Positions 24,443-37,040 of a stretch of 64,000 bases of DNA are shown here, piece by piece. Below the pieces are notes generated by a model that did not search any database, was not told the DNA's origin, and worked only from the letters and a program-made list of their open reading frames with translations. The translations under genes and the position numbers were made by a program. The stretch's first letter is position 1. The number at the start of each line of letters is the position of its first letter. The stretch is from Volvox africanus (taxonomy: Eukaryota; Chlorophyta; Chlorophyceae; Chlamydomonadales; Volvocaceae), in NCBI GenBank assembly GCA_030268105.1, contig BSDZ01000078.1, positions 5,627,001 through 5,691,000 of the forward strand, written 5' to 3'.

Positions 24443-25492
24443 GTACAGTTCATCACCTGGCTATGCATATTAAAGGTTCTAACTGTTATCTTGGTACGTC
24501 CCGTGTAGTTATGAAGGTAACCTTTCTATGCATCGGATTTCCGCAAGTACGCACGTAGTACTAGTAATTCTGCTGATTTGGAATCTGGCAGTAACCTTTC
24601 GTATCGTAACAAACTTGCAGAGTACAAGTTTTTAATTTGCTTCCCTAAGAATACACATGAGAGTCTCAGGCAGTCGCTTCTGACACTCGGGCTTGAGCTT
24701 GTAGAAATCCCGCGCAACTTTGAGTATAGCACGGTAAAACCATTGTGCTCCGTTAATCGAGTGTGGCAACGTTCCAAAGTCCGTGATATAAACCGTGTTA
24801 CGAGACGAAGGGCGCTTTTCTGCCGGCTCGGGGCGACCGAGCGGCTGCCAAGCGTCGCCGGCTGGGGAGTATGGCACAAGCAGGGATTGGACCTCCAACC
24901 ACCTTCTCGGAAATCAAGGACAAGGCCGAATCTGCCTCCTTACCGGAAGGACCGCTCATTGCCGGTCGCGTTGGCGGGTTGAAGTCGGCCATTATACACA
25001 TAGTACCTGGAGAGGATCACACGGTGGTGAGGAAAATCCAGGATTTTCCAAGGCTGGCTCTGAAACGGCTCGCACCTGCCGTGAGGTTCCTGGTTATCTT
25101 AGAGGCCCCAATCTTCCCCGTCGTGACCGCAGCATTCAAGTGAAGGCGGCAACGAGCATTTGTCGTATGGGCTCGCATGTACTCAGGGACACCGGACCGG
25201 CATGGTGCGTTACTCATGGCTCTGACGCAGCGCCCGTTGCACAGGTATCGAGGGTATTACCTGCCACGAGGCATCCACACATATTAGACCATTCTCAGAG
25301 GTCGGTGGTATACTGGTTTGTCCGCAGACCTCAGGGAATTGAACCGTACGTAGCTCCTCAGCTCGGTTTCGAAACCTCAAAGCGCTCGGTCTGGTTCACG
25401 CGCCCACGTCACCACCGAAGCTACGACCAATCCTAGGCATAAGGCTCAAGCCATGGGTTCCGGAGCGTGTAACCTCTGCACTGCATGGGCTC
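24443..25492. other. Divergent spacer between Trm5 and the PP2C gene
   Basis: Should contain both promoters. Overlapping open frames on both strands (e.g. 24871-25143 and 24795-25436, +) have no domain I recognise. They could include a missing first exon of the phosphatase or a decayed transposon. Nothing firm. Confidence 0.35.
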
Positions 25493-27154
25493 ATGGCCTC
25501 TGCATCGCGCTTTTCACCGGTGCTACAACCGGGACAGTCCACATACCATAAACTTGGGCATATCCTTTCACACTTCATAGAGCGCGCGCGGGATACCCGC
25601 CGCCCGCAGGAAGATGCTCATGCTGTGGAGTTGGAGCTCGACTCCCCGACCCGGACTGCGCTCTTTGGCGTCTTTGACGGTCATGGCGGTAGGCCGGGGA
25701 CCTAGGTTAAGGGCCTGGCATGTACTCCACCCGGCCGCAAGGGCTGCGGTGCTGCATTGCATCTCACCTCTCAACTTAAGAAACCGATGGACAGATGGAC
25801 AGAGAGTTGTCTACATCACCCAATGATTGGACGTTTTGTTGCGTATGATGGGTTTTCCCGTGTCGCTGTAAAGCGGGTTGGGCGCTGTACGATACTGCTT
25901 TTCGCTGGGAGGCCTGGGCGATGACGGGTGGGGCAACCGCGGACCCACTCATGGGGACCCTCTACTGCTGCTGCGCAATGGCACATTTGGGATGTAGAAA
26001 TCGCCGCAAATATAATGATCCTACGACGAAAGGGAACTCAGTGGTGGAAAGACGCGGCACTGTTTGTAAGTGTGAGCCCCACGCCGGGGGGGCGTGGACT
26101 CAGGATACCATTCCACCCGCGCAACGAAGCGTATCATTACAAGCCCATGTGCTTTCATGGGTTCCTCAATGAGGTCGAGAACCAGTAATGACAATCCAGC
26201 GTATCACACGTTTCAGCTCACTGCTGTTGCGCTGGCCTGCGTGGTTGCCGTAATGATGTGCGGCAGGAGTATGGCAGCAGTAGCTGCAGCAGTAGCTACT
26301 CCGGTGACAAAGTGGCTCCTTAAGGTTTCCCGCTTTTGCTGCTGCTGTGCCTTTTTGGCGCCAATGGCTCTGCCATTACGCCTGTCGCAGGTCGCCAAGT
26401 GGCCGATCTGTGCGCTGTCAACGTGGTGAGGATGGGTGAACCGGCCCCGTGTAAAACTGGTACAGACGGGCAGACAGATATGGAGTAATAGAGAGGTTGG
26501 GAGTGAGCTCCTCTTTTCGCCGCTTTTGTGCGCTGCTGCTCGCTTGAGGGCAGGAAATGAGGATTGGGGAGTGCTCGAGCCTAGCCGCCCCAACTTAGGT
26601 ACCTCATAGGTCCTCATCTACGAACGGGGATCACCGGAGCGGTTGGGCAAAGCACGGAGCATGGGCTTCGTTCGGGGGGCCGTGTGAGTGAGGGGGAGGG
26701 GGAAGCTGTAGGGCCGTGCCGTGAAGAACCATGCCATGCAACGTGATGTCGTTATCCGAGAAGGGAAGGGGAAGGGAGGGGGGTCATACCCAGCGCGGCA
26801 CGAAGACTGGGCGCGGCGCAGCCATCGGGCGTGTGTGTGTGTGTATGAGGGGGCGGGGTTACTCCACGCGTCACATCTCACAGTTACGAGGTTTGGCGAC
26901 GGAAGCTCCGAAGCCCCAGGGCTGCAGCCCGAAACGGCTACGTTCCATGTCCTCGCGGAAGCAGGCGGAGGGGCCCTTGCCCAGCCTATCACGCTCGTGG
27001 GTCGGCGGCCTGTCGGAGGGGGTTGACGAGGGAGCCGGAGTGGCTCTTAATTTTTGAACGATTCTACCGCAAGGAGATAACGTAGGAAGGATTTCCTCTC
27101 TTTTAACCCGGGTGGAGCTAAGCCGCAGTCAGCGGAGCAGGCCGTTACGACACC

Positions 27155-27186
<32 letters not shown>

Positions 27187-29424
27187 ACTGCTGCTGCCGC
27201 TGCGGCTTGTTTACTTGCCAATATGCAGAGAGAGCTCTGCTGTCCACCAGCGTCTGGGCGACCTGACCTGACCTGACCTGTTCGGGGCTGCTGACTGGTG
27301 CCATATCCTCATAAGCTGCACCGGATAGGTCACCCTTCCACCTCGCCCTTTCACCTCGCCCTTTCTTCTCGCCCTTCTCAGCATCACTTTCCCTGCTACT
27401 GCCCTGTTCCTTGGCGGGACCCGCACGCTGGACCTGCCCGGCCCAGGTCGATGCGGTTCGCACCAGTACCGCATACCAACGCGGTGACGTGCTGGAGGGG
27501 CTCCGCGAGGCCTTTTTCGAGCTGGACAACCGGGCACTCGCATGTGCAGAGGCGCACCTGGCCGGGGCCACGGCCACGGTAGCGTTAGTCCGAGGAGACC
27601 GGCTGTGGGTGGCGGGTGTGGGCGACTCGCGCTGCGTGCTCAGCCATGCGGGCACGGCTCAGGTGCTCACGAATGACCATAAGCCGGATGACCCCAAGGA
27701 GCGAGCGCGTATACAAAACGTGAGGGGGTGGCAGTAGCCGGCCTGTCGGAGAAGGTTACACTGATCAGCGTATGGCGATGTTGGGGGGCCCACGTGGCTG
27801 TTTCAAGCAAGAAGGGATCTACCATGCGATGGTGGATGATGGGGTTGGAAATGTTGTAGATACGGATGCTTTGCGACAGTAGAGGCTTGGGGTGAGTTTT
27901 CCGCAGCCAGGTACGGAGCGCAGAGGGGCGTTGGGGGGTGGTGGTCTGGGATGGGCGGTAGAGTGGAGGGAGAGGGTGTTGGATAGGGCAATGGGCTTCA
28001 GGTTTAGGCAGTCCGGAGGCAGGTGATCTGAGGGGCCTAAAAGGGACTGGGGGGAAGGTGCGGCGCAGGAAGGGGGAGGTAGAAATGGTTTTAGGGTAAG
28101 GACGGGTAGGTAGGTTGTTAAACCCACATCGGTATTGGGTAGTAATCGAAGAAGGTCTGGATCGGCAGCTCCTCCTCCCCAACTGCCCTTGACTTCCGCG
28201 GGCGGAATCGTGTGTCACATCGCGCTTCGTTGGTGTCTCCTCGCCCGAGTCGCCCTGGTCCGCTCCTCTCTCGCCCCCGCTCCGTCCTCCCTTCCCTAGG
28301 CGGGTGGCTTTGTGGTGTGGGGCCGGGTCAACGCCAACCTCAACATCAGCCGGGCCCTCGGTGATGCCTCGTTCAAGCAGGTGGGAGGGGCCCTCCGTGC
28401 GGGACATTGGGTCAAGAAGGGAAGCCCCGTGGAATGATTATTTGGGTGGACGAACTGGACGCTGGGGGAAGCTGGGGTAAGGCTTGCGAGCAGGGAAGAG
28501 ACAGAAAGCACCCCGGGGAAAGTGAACCACAATGATAAGACAACGATGGAGCTCAAGTATCCGGCCGACGGGCATTGAGGCGCGTTTTTTAGTCGACCGG
28601 GCAAAGAGGTGGAAGAGGGTAGGCAGTGGAGAAGGATGTTCCCGGTCGCCATCTTCCTCCAATCAGATCCTTTCTCTGCTTTTTTTCCCATCTGAAATTG
28701 ATCTCAGCTGCATCTGTTGTCCGTTGTCCGTTTGCCTGTACTCCGTTGTTTGTTGTTCGTCATCGCCAGGACAAGTCCCTGGCCGCCAGCGAGCAGCAGG
28801 TCTCTCCGGATCCAGACATCCGCGCAGTCACTCTCACCCGCCATGATACCTTCATGGTGCTCGCCTGTGACGGTCTTTGGAACGCGCTGCCAGAGCAGCA
28901 AGTGGTGGCATACGTGCAGCGGCGGCTCAACCTGCGCCACACGCTCGGGGCGGTGGCGGAGGGCCTGGTGGCGGAGGCCATGCAGCCGCAGCGCTGCGCA
29001 CATGACAACGTCACCGTTGTAGTGGTGCAGGTGGAGCCTTAAGGGACATAAGGGATGGGAAGCGGGGCCGTAATATCCGTCTCTCGGGGTCCGAGCAGAA
29101 GCCGGTGGGGAGGGCGGGCTCCTCTACGCCCTCCCTCCCTCGGGGCTTCATCTTTAGGGTTCGTCTTTTCGTCTTCCCAGCCCGCACATGTTCCGAGCCC
29201 TCCCTCCCTCATGTTTCCCTGCCCTCCCTCCCGCATACCTTCATTACGTCCGTTGCACGCTGTTGTGTTTCGGCGCCCCGCAGTTTAACGATGCAGTCAA
29301 GGCCTCCATGATGACAGCGGGGACGGGGGCCACCCTCACGCCGCCTGCTGAACGCGGCGGCACAGACGACATTGCGGCACCGGTAACCGCACCACCGGCG
29401 CCGCGAGTGGAGGCGGCGGTCTGA
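25493..29424 (+). CDS. PP2C-type Ser/Thr protein phosphatase (incomplete model)
   Basis: Metal-dependent phosphatase. Supported exons: about 25493-25688, 27447-27719, 28300-28380, 28770-29030, 29284-29424. Conserved motifs in order: RRPQEDAHAVEL (usual MEDAH with M replaced), FGVFDGHGG, GDVLEGLREAFFELD, GATATVAL, VAGVGDSRCVL, DHKPD, NISRALGD, FMVLACDGLW and HDNVTVVVVQ. The metal-binding aspartates of DGHGG, ACDG and HDN are present. The last splice joins VVVVQ to FND, matching plant PP2Cs (DNxTVxxVQF). Reading through the donor instead stops after VQVEP at 29042. The exon between DGHGG and 27447 (normally about 40-60 residues) was not found; the phases on either side also require one. The true start may lie upstream. 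Confidence 0.8.
27154..27200. repeat. (CTG)n in a PP2C intron
   Basis: Eight or more CTG triplets followed by imperfect copies, in the unresolved intronic region before the exon at 27447. Confidence 0.85.
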
Positions 29425-32400
29425 TAGCGGGACCTTACCTCTTCAACGATGACCAGGCAGCGCGGGTGCAGGTACGGGGGCCCCATCCGCAGTGGCAGGT
29501 GAGGTGGCGGCAGAAATATTTACGGTTGCGGTAGCGGTGGCCGCCGCAGCCTCCTCAGCCGCCCACTGCCGCCTTTTTCTTTTCCTAGGGGAGAGTCACA
29601 CTAGCTTGTCACCTGGGGTTGGGTTGCCATCACCCACAGAACCTCCTCATTCTGGGAGATGGTCGGTGTTCCGGTGTTCCGGTGAAGGCGAGTGACGCCT
29701 TGCACAGGCCGTGACGGCGAGGCCAGCCAGCTCCACGTGGCCATTCGAGAGCCCCACGTGTCCGGGTCCCGACGACTCATGGGTCAGTGCGCAGACCATG
29801 GGCAGACCTGCGGAATGGCCTGCCGTATTAGATGCGGCAGCGGTACGGCAAGGGCACCGGCGTACGTAGGGAGCAGTACGGACCCACGTAGCGGTACGGA
29901 CCGATGTAGCTCGCGGCAGGGAAGTTGCACGCCATGTTGTGCAGTAAGCAGTGGATCGACGGGGAACGCGTTTCGTTAGCAGGCGCGGGTAATCGCCGTA
30001 GCTGTACAGCTTAAGTATAGCGACCATGCGAATGCGTGTGACTGCCGTATTTTGGTCAACGGTTTGAATGCGAATTTTGCTTGGACATAGTCTCACAGCG
30101 GTTACGTACAGCGTATGCCGGTGGGATAAAATGGTGAGGCCAGCGCATTCTTTGTGGGGTTGCCTAATCAGGTATGGTAATGAGGCAGCTGGGCTGGAGG
30201 CTGGCGGATGAGGCATTGTACGGGATGCGGTCGCTGGCGTAGATCTCCCTTCTGTACGGGACAGAGACGAACTCGTGGTAATCGGATTCAACCGGATTCA
30301 TTGTTTGTCTTTATGAATTCAATGAAGTCGCGGGAATCGTCGCCCAGCATACGGGGAACAATTGTGCGCGTGTTTCTAGCCTACCGAAAAGCATCGGTTT
30401 ACACGCCCAATCGTACAGTCGTACATTATTCCTTTCTGTTTGGACACACGATTGCGCGTCGTGGTGGTGGTGGTGGTGATTTCACCCACGTCGTATCATC
30501 CTCCTAACCTGACCGGGTGCGTCATTACATCGCTGCTAAGCAGCGCAGTCGACTTCACTTTCACAGCTGATACATCATGTCTAAAGCATTTGACATTTTT
30601 GGTCGCCCTTGTGTATCCCCCATAGTGGCCGCCATGTACATGCGGCCTGAAAGGGCGACGCTCTCCGCCAATGTACGGCGTGCATCGTATACATAGGGCT
30701 GCTGATGTCCGCCCCCCGCTCTTCCGGCAGCTAGGGCTGAAGGCGCCGCCTCAGTGTGGGTCCAGATCCAGATCCAGATCTGAGAAGTCCGGAGGAGAGG
30801 TTCGCGGTAGACACAGCATTGGACGATGGAGTGCCGGCAAGAGCTAGCACCGCCATTACTGGTTAAGCAACAAGTACCGTACCGTAGACATTTTGTTGTA
30901 CGGTGCAGGAAGAGGGCTGTAAACCCGGTTGTGTGAATGGTACGGCCCATGCGCGACAGGGGCAATGGGCGGTACGAACTAGACAGGCAGCTGGGTTTCG
31001 AGCCGGAGCCGGGATTTACGGCGATGGACCCGGTTATAACTTTTATTTGCAGCTCCGCTTGCGCTGATTTGCAGGCTGTCGATGTTTCGTGCAATGTGGG
31101 CTGGGACGGTTTGTCTGCAGGCCTCTCCGCGTCGCAAGAGGTATACGTGTTTGTGACACACGTACGGCATGACCCGGGCTTCGTGCTGAAGTGAAACTGT
31201 GTTGTACAACAAGGGTGGATGGATAGAAGGGCACGCTGTCATGCGTGCTCGCGTATATTTTGCTTTTCCGTCGTACTCATCTGCCGTACATAATCCACCG
31301 TGCTTCATGGACCGCACCATCCTCTATTTCACGTATTGCTGCACAAGTGGTGGAAGCTACCTGCTCATCAGCCCCGTACTGAACACATGGTACTAGCTGC
31401 GCTTTGAACACTCCAGAAACATGCTTGCATGCATGATGAGGATGTGCAGCTGTGGGAAATCCCTGGACTGCTGCATCCGGCGTCGGTTCCACTGCCTAGA
31501 GCCCAGTTCTTTTCCTGTGCTGCACGTGGATACTCGCTGGTGTCATTCCAGCTGCGTGGGATTCTGTCGCGGGGTGGGGCCTCCATCTCCATTAAAAAGG
31601 CTCCATGATCTTTGGGGATCTTTGCCTTCCCATCGATCATGGACGCGTTGACGAGCGGTTGGTGTGCCTGACTGCCTGACCGCTCGGGCGGGGCTGATGC
31701 GCACCAGCTCGGGTCGTGGTTTCGTGTGCAGGACTCGGTTTTAAATGGAATTCATTGAATTGACAGAGTCGCGGCGCCGCAGATGCTGCTGGTGAGGCAG
31801 TGATGTTGGTGGTGGTGGAGTTATGTTGCGGGAGATCAGTTCGTAGGCTGTGGTTGCTACGTTGTGCCGAGCTGAGGTGGACTGCACTGCGAACTCGGCG
31901 CTATTGTGCGTTGCAACGTGTGGCTGTTGTGCACCGTCGCTCACAATTTGCGGTGCTGGGAGATGCGGGAGTTGGGGAAGGGGAGTTGTGGCTCGACGTT
32001 GTGGAATTGGACGATGCGGTGACTGAGTGTCGTCTCTTCCTTTTAAGCTCAGTGATAGTCTGCTTGAAGTCGTGCGCTGCATTATTTGGTTGCAGCTATT
32101 CAGGCGGCGCTGATGGACCATTGCCGCGCGCCATCTACGTGTCTGTGTGCTTCTGAGCATGTCTTATCCAGTTTCAGAGCCGCCCTGCGTACTCGCGCTC
32201 ATTCTGGCTCATTAAGCAGCGAAATAAACATGGCGCGTGTGTGTATGTGTTCTGTTGGTAGTGGATCATCTCAACAGCCACTGCTTGTGATGGACCCACG
32301 GAGACCCACCTGTGAACCTGCGCGCATTCGCCCACGCATGGCGAAGAGCTGTTGCTTGTTCCGGTGTGCAAGTGCTAGTATTATCAGTGGAAATGCGGGG

Positions 32401-32710
32401 TAGAAGTTTTAGATCACGACGCGACAGAGTGGCGGGAAAGATGATGGGACGATTCGATTCGGCCTGCACAAGGGGTTTGTGATGTATCTTAGGGAGTGAT
32501 TGTCTTTCCTCGCCTGTAAGAAAAGGATGGAGCCGTGCCAAATCCGCGCCAAGCTAGGACTGTGTGGCCTGACACAAGGCACGCACACAACAAACAGGGT
32601 GGGGGGCGCTAGACATGTCCGTCATTGGAGTCGCTACGTCAATTGCAGCCCTGAACCAATAACACCTTGCCCAACCTGCTCGCAGAAAGCGCGTGGACAC
32701 AAATGAGCAT

Positions 32711-32780
32711 CCCTCCCTCCCTCCCTCCCTCCCTCCCTCCCTCCCTCCCTCCCTCCCTCCCTCCCTCCCTCCCTCCCTCC
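32711..32780. repeat. (CCCT)n tetranucleotide tract
   Basis: About 17 perfect CCCT units, the purest simple repeat in the window. On the minus strand it reads (AGGG)n. Confidence 0.95.
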
Positions 32781-32829
32781 ATGGCCATTGTTGAGCAAAC
32801 CACAACCGGATCTAAACCCTAAAACTTAC

Positions 32830-32907
32830 GACACGCAGGAGAGTACTTTAACCCCCAAACAGCAAGACGACACGCAGGAGGGTACTTGAGCCCCCGAACA
32901 GCAAGAC
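32830..32907. repeat. 39-base tandem duplication
   Basis: GACACGCAGGAG begins at 32830 and again at 32869. The two 39-base copies differ at only a few positions (e.g. AGAGTACTTTAA against AGGGTACTTGAG). Non-coding as far as I can see. Confidence 0.85.
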
Positions 32908-33162
32908 CAAGTTTTTGCTGTAGTCCGTACGATTCCAGCTACTTTTCCCACATCGCGCACGCCACAGCCGGGCAGCCAATATTTGAGAGTCTCAGACTTC
33001 ATGCGGCCCCAAACAATTCCTGTCCTGATAACCACTTTGCCAGCATGTGGGTCAGGTCGAAAATTCTTCCAGAAATCATATATCGCCACCTGCGAAGACA
33101 TCCCCATCTTCGGACACAGAAGGAATACACACTGACACATACATCTGCACGATCTAATCCAG

Positions 33163-33167
33163 TTACA
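33163..33167 (-). promoter_or_regulatory. TGTAA poly(A) signal of the JHY-like gene
   Basis: TTACA on the + strand reads TGTAA on the minus strand, about 90 bases after the stop codon at 33258-33260. Confidence 0.5.
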
Positions 33168-33257
33168 GCTAGCTACGCAAAGTTTCGTCTAAGGAAAAAA
33201 CCAAATTAGTTTACGAATCACATCGATGAGCGGTTCGGGCTAAGAGTGGGCGGGTGG

Positions 33258-36200
33258 CTAGAGAATTCGCGCCAGCTCAGCCCGAATTTTATCAACCTGT
33301 TGCTGTCGCTCCTGGTGCTGCTTCTCCAGCAGCTCCAGCTCGCTCAGAGCGGGAGGTTCCTCGGTCTGCATATTGCATCAAAAGCCAAAGAGCAAGGAAG
33401 GGATCTGCTATAACACGAAAACTAAGGATAACCCGATAGGACTGGAAGCAAAGAAACCCAGGCAAAGGTAAGGGGGAAAGAAGATATGAAATTTCAATCG
33501 ATACCCCGTAAGACGACAGCATCCGACTAAGCATCCTTCTGCGGATCCGCTGGGACGGCAAACTAGGCTGCCGGTGCAGTATCCAGACCACAGATCCCCT
33601 CTATGAAGCCACGTATAGGCCGTACGCACCGCTTCCCCGGACTGTGATGCCGCCGGCTGCTTTTTGGGCTTCGATTCCGGCTTAGGGATATTCTTGGCGA
33701 ACTGCAACGCCCGCTCGCGTGCACTCAGCTCCTTTTCCTTTTCCCTGGACACCTGCGGCGCCGGGCTGCTGCTGCCCGCGCCGTTGCTGCCGCCACCGCC
33801 CCCTCCGCCGCCCCCTCCGCCGCCGGCTCCGGTGCCTGGTGCGGGGTCGGCAGGTCGCTGCTTCGCACGGCTGTTGGCTCTCCGAGCGTTCTCCTCTCGC
33901 ACCTGTTCCGCCAACTTCTTGACACGCTCCTTTGCTTCTCGCTGCACACCAGGCCGGGGGTTGCAAAGGGGGATGCCCGCGGCGCAACTTGACTCTTCTG
34001 GCTGAGAGAGCTTGACCAGACTCCAACATTCAGCTAGATTGTCCGGTCCATCTGTTTTGGCACATCATTTCCATGAACGCAGCCTCCTGCCCATTAAGCC
34101 TGAAACGTCGCGACCCTGATCCATCACCCATTCCTTTCGCAATCGAACGAGATTCAAAGCACACACCCAATACCCGGATCTACGCCGTGCAGCTGAAGTG
34201 TCCTCAGCGCTATGCACCGCTCTGCGCATGCCATTTCAACCCGGTCAATGTTCATACCGTTCACAACCCGCCCACACAAGCGCTCGCTATTATCCTTGTC
34301 TCCTGGCTGACTTCGACAAACGTTACAATCCATGCAGAACGCTGCGTTTCCGGTCAACAGTCGAGCACTGGTGGCCTTCAGCCCACGGCCAAGGCGCAAG
34401 CCTTGGGACATGGTACGGCTTCCATTGGAAAATTCTGATGCCTCCCCGCGGGAAGTGGGGTTTCGGGACCCCGCCTTGGTGCCGATCAAATAGGTCGTTT
34501 GACCGCGGCAGACTGGCAGTGCAGGTAAGGAATGAGTTCGCCGATGTTCCGTCTGGTATTGACTGTAGTCGTGAGAGTAACAGCAGCAGCAACAGGAACG
34601 ACAACAACCCGTCATGTGTGTTCGTGCCGGACCGCACCTTGGCTTGTAGCTCTTCCGTCTCCAGGTCCGGCCCCAGCTTGCCCAGTTGCCAGTAGCCGCG
34701 TCCCGCTTTGACATTATACTCCTTTTCCTCGAAGTCCTGCGCTATGTGAGATCGGAGCCATAGGAGCCACATCAACATCCACTGATGTCAAAAACATCAT
34801 ATAAACAAACTGGTCTAGGTGTTGCCTTCCCCTTTCCCGACTGTGGTACCGGTAATATCTTCTCAAGCCGTTATCTGCTTGATTTCCGTAACGTTCATCA
34901 CATAACATCCTTACTGATTTTATTACTTCCTTCTCTTCCCCTTCAGCAATTATTATCCCTCCATATAGACTAGCCCTGACAAGCGAGTACCCCTATTGTC
35001 GCGCATTGGCTATTCAGGATCGCCAGAAAGGTTGCTCTCAATCCCCCGACAGGACCATCTTACGAAGACACCACATCAAACCTTGAAGCCTATGGACCTC
35101 CAGCCAACTTTCGGTGTGACTTTTAGCTTTGCCGTACTTGCGGCATCCAACGGGTCATCGCAGATCGAACCCTGATTTGGACCATGATTCATGACGTTCA
35201 GCCGCACCGTTCTCCATCCATTGCTTTCTCTTCCCCCATTGCTACGGCCCCCTCATACCTTGATATCGTAGGGCTTGAAATCAACAGGACGCGGTTTCCG
35301 ACTGTATGGCAGACCTTCCCGCTCCGGTGAACTTTGTCCTCCTTGGGCGGGCCCGTTCTGGGATTCTGCTGTGACAGCGACCCCCAAGGCCGCCGCTGCG
35401 GCCTGCAGGACCGGGATTGCATGACCAACAGAAGACAGGAAATGGGCTAAGGAACCGCTAGAGCGGGATTTGCACACCGCTAGAGTGTCCTTAAATAAAG
35501 TATTGACAAGAAACATCGCAGCAGGACTTACACACGTAATGCCATCCAGTAGCACACTGCTGGACAATGTGCTTCCTGTGTGAATGTGACGGGACCAGGT
35601 TCCCATACATCGCTGGTTGTCGCAGCCAGCCAATACCTGGCCTCCAAAACCCCAAGACCCTCCACCAAGCCGACAAACCCCCTCCAGCCCGGCCGGTTCA
35701 ACGAAAAGTTAAGTGCGTCTCAACCGCCACTGTCGTCTATCTTTTCTTCTTTCGCCCCTCAATACTGGCGGCCCCGCCTCCTCACGTCCCCGGATTCCTA
35801 CTTGTTGCTGATACTGATAAAGTGCCTGTTGATACACCAGCTGTTGTTGCTCCGGGCCATAACCCGCCGCCACCGCCCGCTGCCGCATCTGCTCCGCGTA
35901 TGCTAGGGCGTACGCCGCGGCATAGCCACCGCCAGCCGCTAGAGGCATCGCCGCCATCGCCGGCGATGCTACCGGAGCAGCAGCAGCTGCTGCTTGCTGT
36001 GGCTGCGGTCGCGCCCCGCCTCTCCCCGGGGAAATGGACCGCCCCTGAGATGGCGCCGGAGCGTGCTGTTGCTGTTGCTGCTGTTGTTGCTGCTGCTGCA
36101 ACTGAACCGCGTATCCTGCAGCTGCCACTCCTGCCTGCGGGGCTGAGTAGCCATACCCATAACCGTATCCGCCACCAGGGAACACAGGCCCCGGATCAGA

Positions 36201-36696
36201 GTACTGCGGCTGCGCTTGCGCATAGACCCCGTAACCATTCATTAGCTGCTGCTGCTGCTGTAGACCCATAGAGACTTGTTGGTACATGGCCGGGTTTTCG
36301 CGCTGCATGGCAATGTTGTCCGCCACACCGCCGCCACCTCTGACGACTCCTGCTGGACTTCTGCCGCCGCCGGCACCGCCACCGCCGCCCCCAAAGTACA
36401 TAGCACCAGGCACCTGAGGCGCCGCATAGTGAATAGTTCCATTGATCTGTGACATTAACATTAATTTCGACAATACCGCCTACATCCGCCCACCCGCCCG
36501 GATGTTCTGCACACCTGACCGTACTGGTGCTGGTCGTATACCGCAGGGAGGGGGACGAAGTCGGGCTGGCCGCTTGTGGAGGCCTCGTAGCCCCGGTCTC
36601 GTGCTTGAGCCACTGCGCTCCGATCGGGGCTAGGGGCAGGTCCGCCCTGCGCCTTGGATGCTCTTCAAGAGGTTTAATAGGGGCAGGTGACGACAT
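33258..36696 (-). CDS. JHY-like ciliary protein (C11orf63 family)
   Basis: Exons on the minus strand: 36696-36520, 36446-35802, 35402-35259, 34736-34638, 33941-33630, 33365-33258; every intron is phase 0 and the sum is 494 residues. The N-terminus is Gly/Gln/Tyr-rich with a polyglutamine run. The C-terminal half is conserved in style: RKPRPVDFKPYDIK, then DFEEKEY and GYWQLGKLGPDLETEEL, then REAKERVKKLAEQVREENA and ERALQFAKNIPKPESKPKK, ending in a Gln/Glu-rich coiled coil (HQERQQQVDKIRAELA). The LGKLGPDLET block followed by AKxIPKP resembles animal JHY (juvenile hydrocephalus) protein, needed for ependymal cilia. I recall that family from memory, so the name is tentative; the gene model is firm. 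Confidence 0.75.
36060..36110 (-). repeat. CAG/CAA polyglutamine tract
   Basis: Eleven to twelve consecutive Gln codons (mixed CAG/CAA) in exon 2 of the JHY-like gene. Confidence 0.85.
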
Positions 36697-37040
36697 TCCA
36701 TTGGGTCAAGACTCGAGGACGGTTTGGGTTGCAGATTTGAAACCAAGGAAAACGGTATCGCCTTGGAGAAGGGATTAAACCGAAACTTGCAAGTTACGTA
36801 GGACGCTAAGGCAGGTACGTGTGCTGTTGGGAGTATTCGATGTGGCGTTTGGAATGTGCGCAGCGGATTTATTCCGTCGTAACTCACGGCACGCAAGGCG
36901 TGTCGGCCGCCCGACTCCTAGCCGCGAAGAACAGGACAATCCAATAAGATAGTATGAGTAATTTGATTTGAAGCATGGCATCGGAAACTCAGGCCCAGCA
37001 AACATACTCTCTTGAGTCCTAACTGTGTGTATGCCTCGAC

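Larger units (their letters stand above)
29425..33257. other. Long spacer without a supported gene
   Basis: Between the convergent PP2C and JHY-like genes. It has many overlapping open frames of up to 214 codons on both strands, none with a domain I recognise or a consistent splice pattern. GTACGG-rich words cluster at 29840-29910. It contains the (CCCT)n tract and the 39-base tandem duplication listed separately. Confidence 0.4.

Noticed and set aside
24795..25436. 213-codon + strand frame as a gene or transposon fragment
   Set aside because: No recognisable domain, reverse-transcriptase or transposase motif, or terminal repeats; two other frames overlap it.
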